Source: Pseudomonas sp. LP_7_YM
GTDB taxonomy: Bacteria > Pseudomonadota > Gammaproteobacteria > Pseudomonadales > Pseudomonadaceae
Length of the DNA stretch: 64,000 bases
Direction: 5' to 3'
Assembly (NCBI RefSeq): GCF_004364435.1
Contig: NZ_SOCT01000008.1
Location: forward strand, 113,047 to 177,046
The notes under the pieces were generated by a model, which was not told the origin of the DNA, ran no database searches, and worked only from the letters and a program-made list of their open reading frames with translations. The position numbers were made by a program, and so were the translations under genes. Positions 8,796 through 17,804 of this stretch are shown piece by piece. Every line of letters starts with the position of its first letter. Positions within the stretch are counted from its first letter, which is position 1.

Positions 8796-9896
8796 TTATT
8801 GCTCCTTTGAGAAGTAAGCCGTTACTGACTCAATGACGCGATCCACTTCCTCATCCGTAAGGCCTGGGTAGCAAGGCAGCGAAATCACAGTGTCACAAGC
8901 CTGCTCTGTGACAGCGAGAGAATTTGTTGGTGAAGCATGGTACGCAGGTTGTCGATGGTCGGCGATTGGATAGTGAATATCGGTGTTGATCGATTTCTCT
9001 TTCAGTGCCGCTGCGAACTTCGCGCGATTGTTGAGGCGTACCACATACAGATGGGCAACGTAGTCTTCAGCGGTGAAGGACGGCAGTTGCATATCCAGCG
9101 ATGCAAATGCGGTGTTGTACCGTTGAGCAATTGAACGGCGCTGAGCATTCCACTCGTCAAGGAGGGGTAATTTCACGCGCAGTATTGCAGCTTGCATTTC
9201 ATCCAGTCGGCTATTACGGCCACCAGGAATTGCGACTTCATACTTTTGTGACCATCCATACTGACGTAACTGGCGAATGCGGGCGGCGAGCTGATCGTCA
9301 CGAGTGACAACGGCACCGCCGTCGCCCAAAGCACCGAGGTTTTTGGTGGGGTAAAAGCTGAAGCAGGCGATGTTTCCGAAGCTGCCTGCCTGCTTGCCAT
9401 TACGGCGAGCCCCATGGGATTGAGCGCAGTCTTCCAGCACTGGCACACCTGCAGCCGATGCAATGCGCACAATCTCTTCGATGTTTGCCAGTTGGCCGTA
9501 CAGATGTGTGACGATGATTGCTGCGGGTTTGGTATCAATGACTAATGCTAATGCCTTGGGACACATGGTCAATGTATCAGCGTCAACGTCAATGTATACC
9601 GGTTCTGCGCCGATCGCGTGGATCGCGGTACTGCTATAGAAGCCTGCATTGGCGATCGCTACGACGCGGTTGCCCTGCTCCACACCCAGCCCGCGAAGCG
9701 CCAATTCCAGCGCTTCTGAGCCGTTTGCGACGCTCACGCAATGCTCAACGCCCACATAGCTCGCGAATTCTTCCTCAAAAAGCTTTACTTCGTTGCCAAG
9801 AATGTACCAGTGGCTATCCAAAACTTTTTTAAGAGGCGTGACGAAGTCGATGCCTGCGTTTGCCTTGGTGGCGGAGAAAAGAACAATATTTTCCAT
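8796..9896 (-). CDS. DegT/DnrJ/EryC1 sugar aminotransferase (FdtB/QdtB-like)
   Basis: PLP-dependent sugar aminotransferase of 366 residues, normal for the family. The cofactor lysine lies in FYPTKNLGALGDGGA and the PLP-binding part in EDCAQSHGA. It should convert the 3-keto product of the WxcM-like cupin into a 3-amino-3,6-dideoxyhexose using glutamate. The gene sits between that fusion's operon partners and the anchored protein upstream. Other DegT enzymes act at C4, so C3 specificity is inferred from the adjacent 3,4-ketoisomerase. Confidence 0.9.
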   Translation of the reverse strand: MENIVLFSATKANAGIDFVTPLKKVLDSHWYILGNEVKLFEEEFASYVGVEHCVSVANGSEALELALRGLGVEQGNRVVAIANAGFYSSTAIHAIGAEPVYIDVDADTLTMCPKALALVIDTKPAAIIVTHLYGQLANIEEIVRIASAAGVPVLEDCAQSHGARRNGKQAGSFGNIACFSFYPTKNLGALGDGGAVVTRDDQLAARIRQLRQYGWSQKYEVAIPGGRNSRLDEMQAAILRVKLPLLDEWNAQRRSIAQRYNTAFASLDMQLPSFTAEDYVAHLYVVRLNNRAKFAAALKEKSINTDIHYPIADHRQPAYHASPTNSLAVTEQACDTVISLPCYPGLTDEEVDRVIESVTAYFSKEQ

Positions 9897-9908
9897 GGTA
9901 TGTCCGAA

Positions 9909-10535
9909 TCAGGGAATAGGGTGAGCGGCTTTTTCACACGCGTCAGGCATAGGGTAAAGCTTAAGAGAAGAGCTTAAAGTAAAAAGCGTGATACTACAGT
10001 CCGCTGGCTTCGTCGCGGTAGTGATCTGGCCCGAAAAGCCAGAGAGCAAAGCGTCTTGTCGCCCCAGAGCTTTCACGACGTCGGGCCGCTTTTGATTGAA
10101 CCTAAGTGCGCCGATAACCTTGCCGTTCTGACTCGCGATCAAGAATTCCGGGCGCTCGCCGGTGTCGGTCGGAAAGCTCCAGCCCCTTACCGCCCAGCCT
10201 TTATCTGTTCTTCTGATTTCATCAATGCTGCCGACTGTCGCGGTGTTGCTCGTCGCGGGCAAAAGCAGAGTGGCGTGTTCAATCGCGGGAATCATCGTAC
10301 GATCGACGAGGTCCGCCTCACTCAGCGTTAGTCCCAGATCGGTCGTAGATTTGTCGCCTGCGGCCAGAGCCTCCTGAGCGAAGCGCCCCAAGACGGAGTT
10401 CTGGGCATTGGATAGTGAAGTTATGTTTTCCTTCCACGTGGCCATGTTAGCTGCGGCGAGAAAAAGAAAAATGAGCAGCAGAATTACGGACATTCTCTTT
10501 TTTAACGCGTGAGACTTATAGCTACGCATGCTCAT
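9909..10535 (-). CDS. Membrane-anchored protein with a GW/RPDVVKA-type domain
   Basis: A 208-residue protein with one N-terminal membrane helix (residues about 14-32, VILLLIFLFLAAANM) and a periplasmic part. The C-terminal half has WAVRGWSFPTD and RPDVVKALGRQDALLSGF, matching the lipoprotein at 3919-4380. The first ATG overlaps the end of the DUF2142 gene by 14 bases and has GGAGAGG upstream; a second ATG two codons later is possible. The tight coupling suggests it works with the DUF2142 protein, perhaps as an accessory to sugar transfer. No established family name was recognised. Confidence 0.65.
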   Translation of the reverse strand: MSMRSYKSHALKKRMSVILLLIFLFLAAANMATWKENITSLSNAQNSVLGRFAQEALAAGDKSTTDLGLTLSEADLVDRTMIPAIEHATLLLPATSNTATVGSIDEIRRTDKGWAVRGWSFPTDTGERPEFLIASQNGKVIGALRFNQKRPDVVKALGRQDALLSGFSGQITTATKPADCSITLFTLSSSLKLYPMPDACEKAAHPIP

Positions 10536-11796
10536 GGTTTGTCCTCTCCAGTATGCGTTGAGTCGTTATGGATAACAGAAAGGCGAGGAAAGGAATGGTG
10601 ACAAACAGGTATCTGCCTTGAGGCTGTGGAAGAGAGTTCTGCGACGCAATGAGGCTTAAAAGGATCATGGCTGGATACAGGCCCAAAATCATGACGACCG
10701 GGAGGACGAAGTTCACCACCATGTCTTTACTTGACTCTGACTTGCCCATTCGCCTGGCTTGGTACAGCGAGGCTAACACTGCCAGTAAGAATATTGAGGC
10801 GGCAACAGGGTAGTAAATACTGGGAATAAAAATATTCATCCACCCTGTAACAGAGAAATAGCTTCTGAGCGTCAAACCCAGCCAGGAGAGTAGGTTGCTG
10901 TAATTGAGCGTTTGACCTCCGCAAAAAATATAGCAGGTGCCAAAGCCTGCTGCAGGATTAGTCTTATGCATGTTTACAAAGTCGATCTGCCCAGAGACCC
11001 CCGATATCTCTCCATAGCTTGAATAAACAAGCAGCAGCATAGGGGCAGCTACCACGCTGGCAGCGATAATCGATGTAGGTAAGTGCACAAACAGGCGCTT
11101 ATTTTTGAATGCTCTGTTAGTCAAGAGATTAACCACCACAAATACAAGTGCCGGTAAAAAATACAGTTTTGCCATCAGCATCATCCCGATGGCGAGACCT
11201 AGGTAGAGCGCCCTTTTCCGCGTTGGTGAATTTATAAAACTAATCGATGTGCTCAATAAAAGAGCAATGCTGGTCAGCCCATAGCCGTCGCTGTTGAAGT
11301 ACGAAAAGACAAAGGTCACTTGTGGGATAAGTGAAATGCAGGCCGCGATTAATGCCGAGATTAGGAGAGGAGAACCTAGGGAGCGCGCAGCGCGAAATAG
11401 TGAACTAATGAAAATCCCGCCCAAGATCCAGTTGAAACTCCTAGCCCCTATGTAGAGCACGTCGGCAGGCAGAAACCACGCGCTGATTTTTGTCGTGATC
11501 CAAGCACCTAGCACGTGCGGGAAAGGAAGTCCGTGGTACCAGAATTCGCCGGGTTGCCATGTGCGCCCTGAAATCAAACCAAGCAACGGCTCTCGAGGCT
11601 CCACGGCGGACGGTAGTGTGTGGAACTTATTCAAAAATTCCAGCAGGAAAAAATGAGTCGATTCATCAGGTGCGCCATTGAATGCGATTCCTATCGACCA
11701 AGCACAAACCAAGATTAAATAAAAGGCTGCCAGCAAAAGCTGGCAGCGGAAGTCATTTAGTCCAGGGGAACTGTTGGTGATCTGTGGCTGAAGCAC
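10522..11796 (-). CDS. DUF2142 multi-pass membrane protein, possible GtrC-type glycosyltransferase
   Basis: A 424-residue protein with about ten to eleven hydrophobic segments. Just after the first helix is FNGAPDESTHFFLLEFL; an acidic pair in the first periplasmic loop is characteristic of DUF2142 and of GT-C glycosyltransferases that use polyprenyl-linked sugars. The start is GTG at 11796. Composition is AT-rich. With GtrA and GtrB nearby it fills the place of the third, variable component that moves the sugar onto the polysaccharide in the periplasm. The family assignment is fairly firm; the transferase role is inference. Confidence 0.75.
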   Translation of the reverse strand: MLQPQITNSSPGLNDFRCQLLLAAFYLILVCAWSIGIAFNGAPDESTHFFLLEFLNKFHTLPSAVEPREPLLGLISGRTWQPGEFWYHGLPFPHVLGAWITTKISAWFLPADVLYIGARSFNWILGGIFISSLFRAARSLGSPLLISALIAACISLIPQVTFVFSYFNSDGYGLTSIALLLSTSISFINSPTRKRALYLGLAIGMMLMAKLYFLPALVFVVVNLLTNRAFKNKRLFVHLPTSIIAASVVAAPMLLLVYSSYGEISGVSGQIDFVNMHKTNPAAGFGTCYIFCGGQTLNYSNLLSWLGLTLRSYFSVTGWMNIFIPSIYYPVAASIFLLAVLASLYQARRMGKSESSKDMVVNFVLPVVMILGLYPAMILLSLIASQNSLPQPQGRYLFVTIPFLAFLLSITTQRILERTNHEHA

Positions 11797-11833
11797 TATA
11801 GAAGCCCTGTAAAGTTTGGAAATCTTTATTTAT

Positions 11834-14800
11834 TTATATCTTGACTCTCGGAGGCCACGCCAAGCCGAAATCTTCGTGATCAAGTGTAAGATTTGGATTG
11901 TACGTGTAGTCTTCCTGGATTTTGGGCCAGCGCGCTTGAATGTACAGCACCTCTTTGGAAAACCGCTCCTTCTTCTCGGGCGTATCTTCCAGACCTCGGG
12001 TTGCTGATTCGTGATGGTACAACTCGGCGAAAGGGGTCCAGACGTTGATGTAGCCCGCCTCCTGCACCCGTAAGCAAAAATCAACGTCATTGAAGGCGAT
12101 CTTCAGGTTTTCTTCATCCAGACCGTTGACCTGCTCGAAGATTGATTTTTTGATGATCAGGCAGGCTGCAGTGACGGCGGAAAATTCCTGAATGAGCGAG
12201 GCCCGGCAGAAGTACCCATAATCACCCTTTGGCAGATATTTATGAGAGTGGCCAGCCACTCCGCCAACGCCGACGACCACACCACCGTGTTGCAAACGGT
12301 TGTCCGGATACCAAAGACGTGCGCCCACCGCGCCCACATTGGGTTGAAGAGCGATTGACACCATCTCATCAAGCCATTCAGGGGTGATGACTTCAATGTC
12401 ATTATTTACAAGCCCGACCAGCTCACCGCGTGCCAGCTGTACAGCCTTATTGTTGAGCGCTGAGTAATTGAACGGACCGTCATCACGCATTACGCGGATG
12501 TTTTCCTGCTGATCAAGCTCCGCGAAGTACTCCAGCGACACCGGATCATCGGATCCATTATCGATGAGAATGATCTCGTAATTAGGGTATGTCGTCAGTT
12601 GTTCGATGCTGTCGATGCACTGCTTGACGAGCGCATATGCGTTGCGGGTAGGGATGATCAATGAGACCAGCGGGGCTACGGTAGGCTGCATGTAGCGTAC
12701 GCGATACATACCCATCGGAAGGAGTTCCGTAATACCGATGTTGCCTTTGCGTTGCAAGTGTTCGTCTAGTGCCTTAACGCCGGCCAATGCTGCATATGGC
12801 TTTTCACTGCCTCCGAGGGCTGTGCTGCCGGAGTGAATCCGCCAGTGGTAAAGAACTCGAGGTATGTGAACGATCTGGTCACGCTGCAAATGCTCTGCGC
12901 AACGCAAAGCAAGATCGTAATCCTGTGCGCCCTCGAAACCTGGGCGGAACCCGCCTACTTGCTTGACCAAATCGAGCTTATAAACGCCCAAGTGGCAAAC
13001 CATATTTTGCGAGCGGAACAGGAATTCATTCCAGTCAGATTTGAAGTAAGGCGAACTACGCTGGCCCGAATTGTCGATCTTGTCTTCATCGGAGTAGATA
13101 AGCCCGACGTCAGGATTGTCGTGAATGGCTCGCGCTACCCAGTACAGCGCGTTTTCGGGAAGCAAATCGTCATTGTCCATCAGGGCGATGAATCTGCCCG
13201 ATGCCAACTCCAGCGCCGAATTGCTGGCGTTGGAAATATGACCATTTTCCTTACGGAACACCACTTTGAAGCGGCGATCCTGCTTTTGCAATGATTTAAG
13301 ATACGCAGTGACCTCAGGGTCAGAGGATGCGTCGTCCGCGATACAGAGTTCCCAGTCTTTGTACAACTGCGAGCTAATGCTATTGACTGCCTCACGCAAC
13401 ATAGAGAGCGGAGGGTTATACACGGGCATGATGATCGAGATAAGCGGTTTGGATTTCCACTTTCGAATCTCCTCATTGATCCTCCAGCGAGCGCTGTCAT
13501 CCATGGTGTCGTAGTACTTAACCCAAGTCGAATAGTCGTGACGGTTGAGTACCTCGCGGGTTTCCTGGCCCACGAACTCAAAATTGCTTGTCCCAGCGAT
13601 CCAGCGGACACGTGCTACCAGCCCCGCGGTGCCCTGCTGGCGCCACACGGCAATAGCCTTGCGGATTGTATTTTGCAATCCGCCGCCCCGACGTATGACA
13701 GAAGGCAAAAGAGAGGACGCTTTCTTTAGACGACGAGCGATTCTTTTGGCTTTGCGGGCAGGGCCCATTGCTTTCCAGCTCGCAGACGACTGGATGGCTA
13801 TAAGGTGCAGGTTGAGATTATGGATATGCGTGTCTTTCTCGACCTGCTGTACGCGAAGCTGTTCTTCCAGATTTCGGATGTGAACGTCTTTTTCTGAAAG
13901 CGATTCCTGCCATTTATCCAAGGTGGCCTGAAGCGCTTCGTCTTTCAGAGTAATCTGGTCGCTGAGGGCCTCAATGATTTGAAGCCGCTCCTCCTCGGAG
14001 TTAGCGTTGTCCAAAGCTTTTGATCCGATGAGCTCTTGCACTTGCAGGTCTTTCGCCTGTAGCTCCAACTGCTTTTGATCGGTCAGCACCTGAATCTGCG
14101 ATTCGTGCTCCTGAACCATCCGCTGACGCTCATCATGCAGCTCGCGGAGCTTTCTTTCCTTCTCGAGCAGCGATTGGTTCAGCTCGCTTATGGTGCCGGT
14201 GCTGCTCACTGAGGCTTTTACAAACTCCAGGGCATCTGCGATTTCTTTGTTCGAGCCGACGATGAGGTCGAGTTTGCTTTGCAAGTCTGCGTGTGGGCTA
14301 AGGAGCCCAGATTCATTTAGCACGTTGATCTCGTGAGCCAGTTGCTCTTCCGTGAATATAGTGAGGCTTACTTCCAGCTCAAGCGAGTCTGTGCCTTGGA
14401 GCGATTCACCAGTCAGGGGAAGCGTCACACTAGGGTCATCACTCAGCGCCAGATAAAGCGTGTCATTCCCCAGCTGGGCGATCTTCACTGCGAATGCGGC
14501 TACAAGGGGGTCGTTGATATCACCTTGCCATTCCCAGACCGGTTCTGAGCGAGAGTATACCGTGATGGCACCAATGGAAAACCCTTGCCGCTGATTCACC
14601 GGGTCGAAACGTAGGATCCTGCATGCTGGTAGCTGGTCCGGAAGGGAGAACCTCACGCGCTGCTGCCCGTACTCTACTTTCTGGTGCAGCGCCGATTGCT
14701 CTGAGAAATCACCATTATCGTCGCTGATGTACAAGCTCGAATATTTAGGTGGAGCCGCATTCGCTCCACCCACTTTGTGAATATGGGCTTCGGGTGCCCA

Positions 14801-16447
14801 GTTTAGAAACTGGTCGGCCTTGGCTCCCGTCACCTTCTCCTGAAACACAGCCTCCATGGCGATGTATCGATCACAGTCTTCTGAATTGATGTTCAGTCCG
14901 GCACTGGCTAATAGCTTGGTGACAAATTCTTGCCTGCTGAACGATGCTGCGCTCGGGTAGAAAGGGTTAGCGGCAGCCATAAGCAATAAAAGCGCACGCA
15001 TCAACAGATGGCCAAGTTCAACGCCGTCCATCATCTCCCATTCGACATCAATCAGCTGCGGGGTGCCGTCCGCTGTAATGACAATGTTTTGTGGGACCGC
15101 GTCTATATATTTCCCAGGAAGCACGGAATGTACGGTGCTTAGGTCCTGGCTGGCTCCATCATCTGCGAGCAGGCTTTTGAGCGCGAGGATATATTCATTC
15201 AAAAACGGCACGAAACTCTCGATGTTCCAGTCTCGGCGTGCGGCGATATCCAGAAACTCAAGGCTCAGAACCTTGCCACTTACATAGGTATCGATCCTGG
15301 GCAGCACGTACCTGAAGGAATTCCCCGGCTCTTCATCAACCGGATGGCGTTCGGGCTTGCCCAGTTTCCTGTATTTGACCTGGATGCCCTGCGGTGTGTT
15401 GACGAACAGAGACTCCTTGCAATAACGGGTCCTCCTGCCAGTGCTGTAGTGATAAGCGAGAATGTTCTTCGCCAATGGCTCGCTCGTCTGGCAGGCAGCG
15501 ACAACCAAGAACGAATTCGCAAGGTCCATGCCCAGTCGATTGTTGACGACTACAGGCCAAGCCTTTTCAAGGTTGAATGTGGTTGCTTCCGGCAGCTGAG
15601 GGTCTTTCTTCACGTTCTGCCAAGCTAGTGCGGCTGCGTCAAAGCCGGTGCACTTGAAGCCCGACTCGGTAATGATCGAATTAGGTAGCTTGTAGTCAGG
15701 ACTTGGAGCCAGAAACTCTGATGTCGCGAAGCCTGCTGACGCGATAAGCCTTTCAAGTTCGCTTTTGCCGAAGGTCTTTGGTTGACCATGTTCATAACGG
15801 CCTTCGATACCGTACATGGTCACGCCAATATGGTCTTCTGGAGCGCCTGCGAAATATTTCAGACCCAGCTGATTTTCGATGGCGATGAAAAGATGGCCGT
15901 CAGGCTTCAACAACTCCCTGATCCGCATCAACATAGCGAGCGCCGGATCTGACGCGCTGCTGAACATGCTCGCGTACTCGAGGACACCGATGAGGGTTAC
16001 TACATCGAATTTTTCCTCTACCTTGAAGTCGTCAAAGCGTTCGGCGAGTACGGTTACATTGGGCAAGTCACGTGTCCGACTTGCCGCAATGGCTGCTCTG
16101 CGCGGGCTCCCTTCCAGGCAAAGCAGATCGGCTCCACATTCACCCAGATACCGGCTAATGGCTCCGCAGCCTGCGCCGATTTCAAGAACTCGACCTTGGA
16201 GCACGTGCTCGAATGGCCGGAGAATGTTTCCCCGCGTGGAGCTTAGGTGGTAGAGCTTTGCCCAATCAGTGCAGTACTGCGGTAATTCATCGGATAAGAC
16301 CGAAACGTCATCAGCTTCGCTAATGATCTTCGCCAACTCCGTTTCAGCATCATCGCCGTCGCTGTAGGCAATCCCTTGGAAATCAGAGCGCACCCACACG
16401 CCAGTAGCGCTGTCTTTGGTATAACCATATTGTTCTAGTGTATGCAT
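11834..16447 (-). CDS. Giant WbdD-like methyltransferase/kinase-like/coiled-coil/double GT2 protein
   Basis: One 1537-residue open frame with several modules. Residues about 65-260 are a class I SAM methyltransferase (VLEIGAGCGAISRY, residues 87-100). About 340-480 resembles a small-molecule kinase, with VKYRK (Lys358), YIDAVPQN (Asp449, Asn454) and LIDVEW (Asp467). About 560-700 is probably beta-rich. About 750-885 is a long charged coiled coil. Two GT2 domains follow: PLISIIMPVYNPPLSMLREA from 1001 and LVSLIIPTRNAYALVKQ from about 1265. In WbdD of E. coli O9a a methyltransferase-kinase-coiled-coil protein caps and measures the O-chain; here that order is followed by glycosyltransferases. 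It lies 7 bases after wzt, whose C-terminal domain may read the cap. Confidence 0.8.
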   Translation of the reverse strand: MHTLEQYGYTKDSATGVWVRSDFQGIAYSDGDDAETELAKIISEADDVSVLSDELPQYCTDWAKLYHLSSTRGNILRPFEHVLQGRVLEIGAGCGAISRYLGECGADLLCLEGSPRRAAIAASRTRDLPNVTVLAERFDDFKVEEKFDVVTLIGVLEYASMFSSASDPALAMLMRIRELLKPDGHLFIAIENQLGLKYFAGAPEDHIGVTMYGIEGRYEHGQPKTFGKSELERLIASAGFATSEFLAPSPDYKLPNSIITESGFKCTGFDAAALAWQNVKKDPQLPEATTFNLEKAWPVVVNNRLGMDLANSFLVVAACQTSEPLAKNILAYHYSTGRRTRYCKESLFVNTPQGIQVKYRKLGKPERHPVDEEPGNSFRYVLPRIDTYVSGKVLSLEFLDIAARRDWNIESFVPFLNEYILALKSLLADDGASQDLSTVHSVLPGKYIDAVPQNIVITADGTPQLIDVEWEMMDGVELGHLLMRALLLLMAAANPFYPSAASFSRQEFVTKLLASAGLNINSEDCDRYIAMEAVFQEKVTGAKADQFLNWAPEAHIHKVGGANAAPPKYSSLYISDDNGDFSEQSALHQKVEYGQQRVRFSLPDQLPACRILRFDPVNQRQGFSIGAITVYSRSEPVWEWQGDINDPLVAAFAVKIAQLGNDTLYLALSDDPSVTLPLTGESLQGTDSLELEVSLTIFTEEQLAHEINVLNESGLLSPHADLQSKLDLIVGSNKEIADALEFVKASVSSTGTISELNQSLLEKERKLRELHDERQRMVQEHESQIQVLTDQKQLELQAKDLQVQELIGSKALDNANSEEERLQIIEALSDQITLKDEALQATLDKWQESLSEKDVHIRNLEEQLRVQQVEKDTHIHNLNLHLIAIQSSASWKAMGPARKAKRIARRLKKASSLLPSVIRRGGGLQNTIRKAIAVWRQQGTAGLVARVRWIAGTSNFEFVGQETREVLNRHDYSTWVKYYDTMDDSARWRINEEIRKWKSKPLISIIMPVYNPPLSMLREAVNSISSQLYKDWELCIADDASSDPEVTAYLKSLQKQDRRFKVVFRKENGHISNASNSALELASGRFIALMDNDDLLPENALYWVARAIHDNPDVGLIYSDEDKIDNSGQRSSPYFKSDWNEFLFRSQNMVCHLGVYKLDLVKQVGGFRPGFEGAQDYDLALRCAEHLQRDQIVHIPRVLYHWRIHSGSTALGGSEKPYAALAGVKALDEHLQRKGNIGITELLPMGMYRVRYMQPTVAPLVSLIIPTRNAYALVKQCIDSIEQLTTYPNYEIILIDNGSDDPVSLEYFAELDQQENIRVMRDDGPFNYSALNNKAVQLARGELVGLVNNDIEVITPEWLDEMVSIALQPNVGAVGARLWYPDNRLQHGGVVVGVGGVAGHSHKYLPKGDYGYFCRASLIQEFSAVTAACLIIKKSIFEQVNGLDEENLKIAFNDVDFCLRVQEAGYINVWTPFAELYHHESATRGLEDTPEKKERFSKEVLYIQARWPKIQEDYTYNPNLTLDHEDFGLAWPPRVKI

Positions 16448-16454
16448 CGTGGGC

Positions 16455-17804
16455 TTACCGGGTGATTTCCATGGTGAGAGCTAGATCGATCAGGCCCAAG
16501 AGTCGGGGCGTTGGCTCAACGACAAAGTGAATGGAGTCGTATCGACGGTCATGAGGAACAATTTCTTCGCCTTCTCTGGAGGCAAGACCGATAGAAATGA
16601 AGTAGTCGCCGGTCGCGAGCCTGTTCTTGAACTGCAACCGTGCACGGACGCGAGCGCCGGCCTCAGCCATCTCCCGGGCTTCTTGGCAATCAAGGAGATA
16701 GGAGTTTGTGCCGTAAACCGTGACGCCTTCCTTTGTTTTGATCGTGAAGCCTAATATGGGATTTATGATCTGCTGACTAAAGCTGAATGCCAGCGTTAGC
16801 GTGATGTCATCGCCTGGCTCGACGCTGCTGGGGTAAGATTTCCCGGCGGCGCTAAGGTGGAAGTCCGTAAGAGTTGCACCACCGTCGCCCCAACGGTACT
16901 CATGTTGGTTGTAGCCAGGTCGAGTGCTATATACATCCACGTCGTGAGATAGCGAGAGCTCATCTGTCGGAATTTCGGTGACATTCGCTGGCGCTAGCGT
17001 AACTTCGGAGCCTGTGGCTAGTGTTTCGCCCTGTTTTTCTCTGCCGAAGAGAATATCGGTATATCGGTTAACAACAGGACGTGATTCACCGATCATTTCC
17101 ACGCGACTTTTTTCCAGCAGAATGGCGCGGTTGCAGTGCGTCACAACCTGCTCGCTGGAGTGAGTAACGAGCAGAATGCTAGTGCCGTTTTCTTTCAACT
17201 GCCTTAGACGTTCGAAGCATTTAGCCTGAAAGCGTGCGTCGCCAACGGATAACGCCTCGTCCACTACCAGGATTTCAGGCTCAACCTGTGCCTGAACAGC
17301 GAACGCCAGCCGAACCGCCATACCGCTTGAATAGGTTTTAACAGGGTGGTCGAGAAATTCCCCGATATCTGCAAAGCCAGCGATGGCATCAAAGCGCTCA
17401 TTCACTTCATCACGCGTCAATCCGAGCACGGCCGCGTTCAGATACACATTTTCACGGCCCGTAAATTCGGGGTTAAAGCCTGAACCAAGCTCTAGAAGTG
17501 CAGCGATGCGGCCCCGTGTCTCGATTTCGCCCAAGGTCGGCGTTAGAGTCCCGCAGATGATTTGCAGCAGCGTGGATTTCCCCGAACCATTGCGGCCAAC
17601 GATACCTACGGTTTCGCCTTTTCTGACATCAAAACTAACGTCACGCAGCGCCCAGAACTCTCTGCCATAAGTAGTGACCTGATCGCCAGCCCAGCGTTGG
17701 AATCTAGGGACGATAGCCTGCTTCAAGCGATCGTGAGGTTTGTCATAGCTATAAAAGCATTTGGAAACGTTACGAACGCTGATAACCGATTCATCAGATG
17801 ACAT
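16455..17804 (-). CDS. wzt: O-antigen ABC exporter ATPase with carbohydrate-binding domain
   Basis: ATP-binding subunit of the polysaccharide exporter, 449 residues. The ATPase half has the Walker A GRNGSGKST, the signature YSSGMAVRLAFA and the Walker B ILVVDEALSVGD. The extra C-terminal region of about 180 residues is a Wzt_C-type beta-sandwich, which in known systems binds the modified non-reducing end of the O-chain before export. It overlaps wzm by 11 bases and is followed closely by the large capping-type protein. Confidence 0.93.
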   Translation of the reverse strand: MSSDESVISVRNVSKCFYSYDKPHDRLKQAIVPRFQRWAGDQVTTYGREFWALRDVSFDVRKGETVGIVGRNGSGKSTLLQIICGTLTPTLGEIETRGRIAALLELGSGFNPEFTGRENVYLNAAVLGLTRDEVNERFDAIAGFADIGEFLDHPVKTYSSGMAVRLAFAVQAQVEPEILVVDEALSVGDARFQAKCFERLRQLKENGTSILLVTHSSEQVVTHCNRAILLEKSRVEMIGESRPVVNRYTDILFGREKQGETLATGSEVTLAPANVTEIPTDELSLSHDVDVYSTRPGYNQHEYRWGDGGATLTDFHLSAAGKSYPSSVEPGDDITLTLAFSFSQQIINPILGFTIKTKEGVTVYGTNSYLLDCQEAREMAEAGARVRARLQFKNRLATGDYFISIGLASREGEEIVPHDRRYDSIHFVVEPTPRLLGLIDLALTMEITR

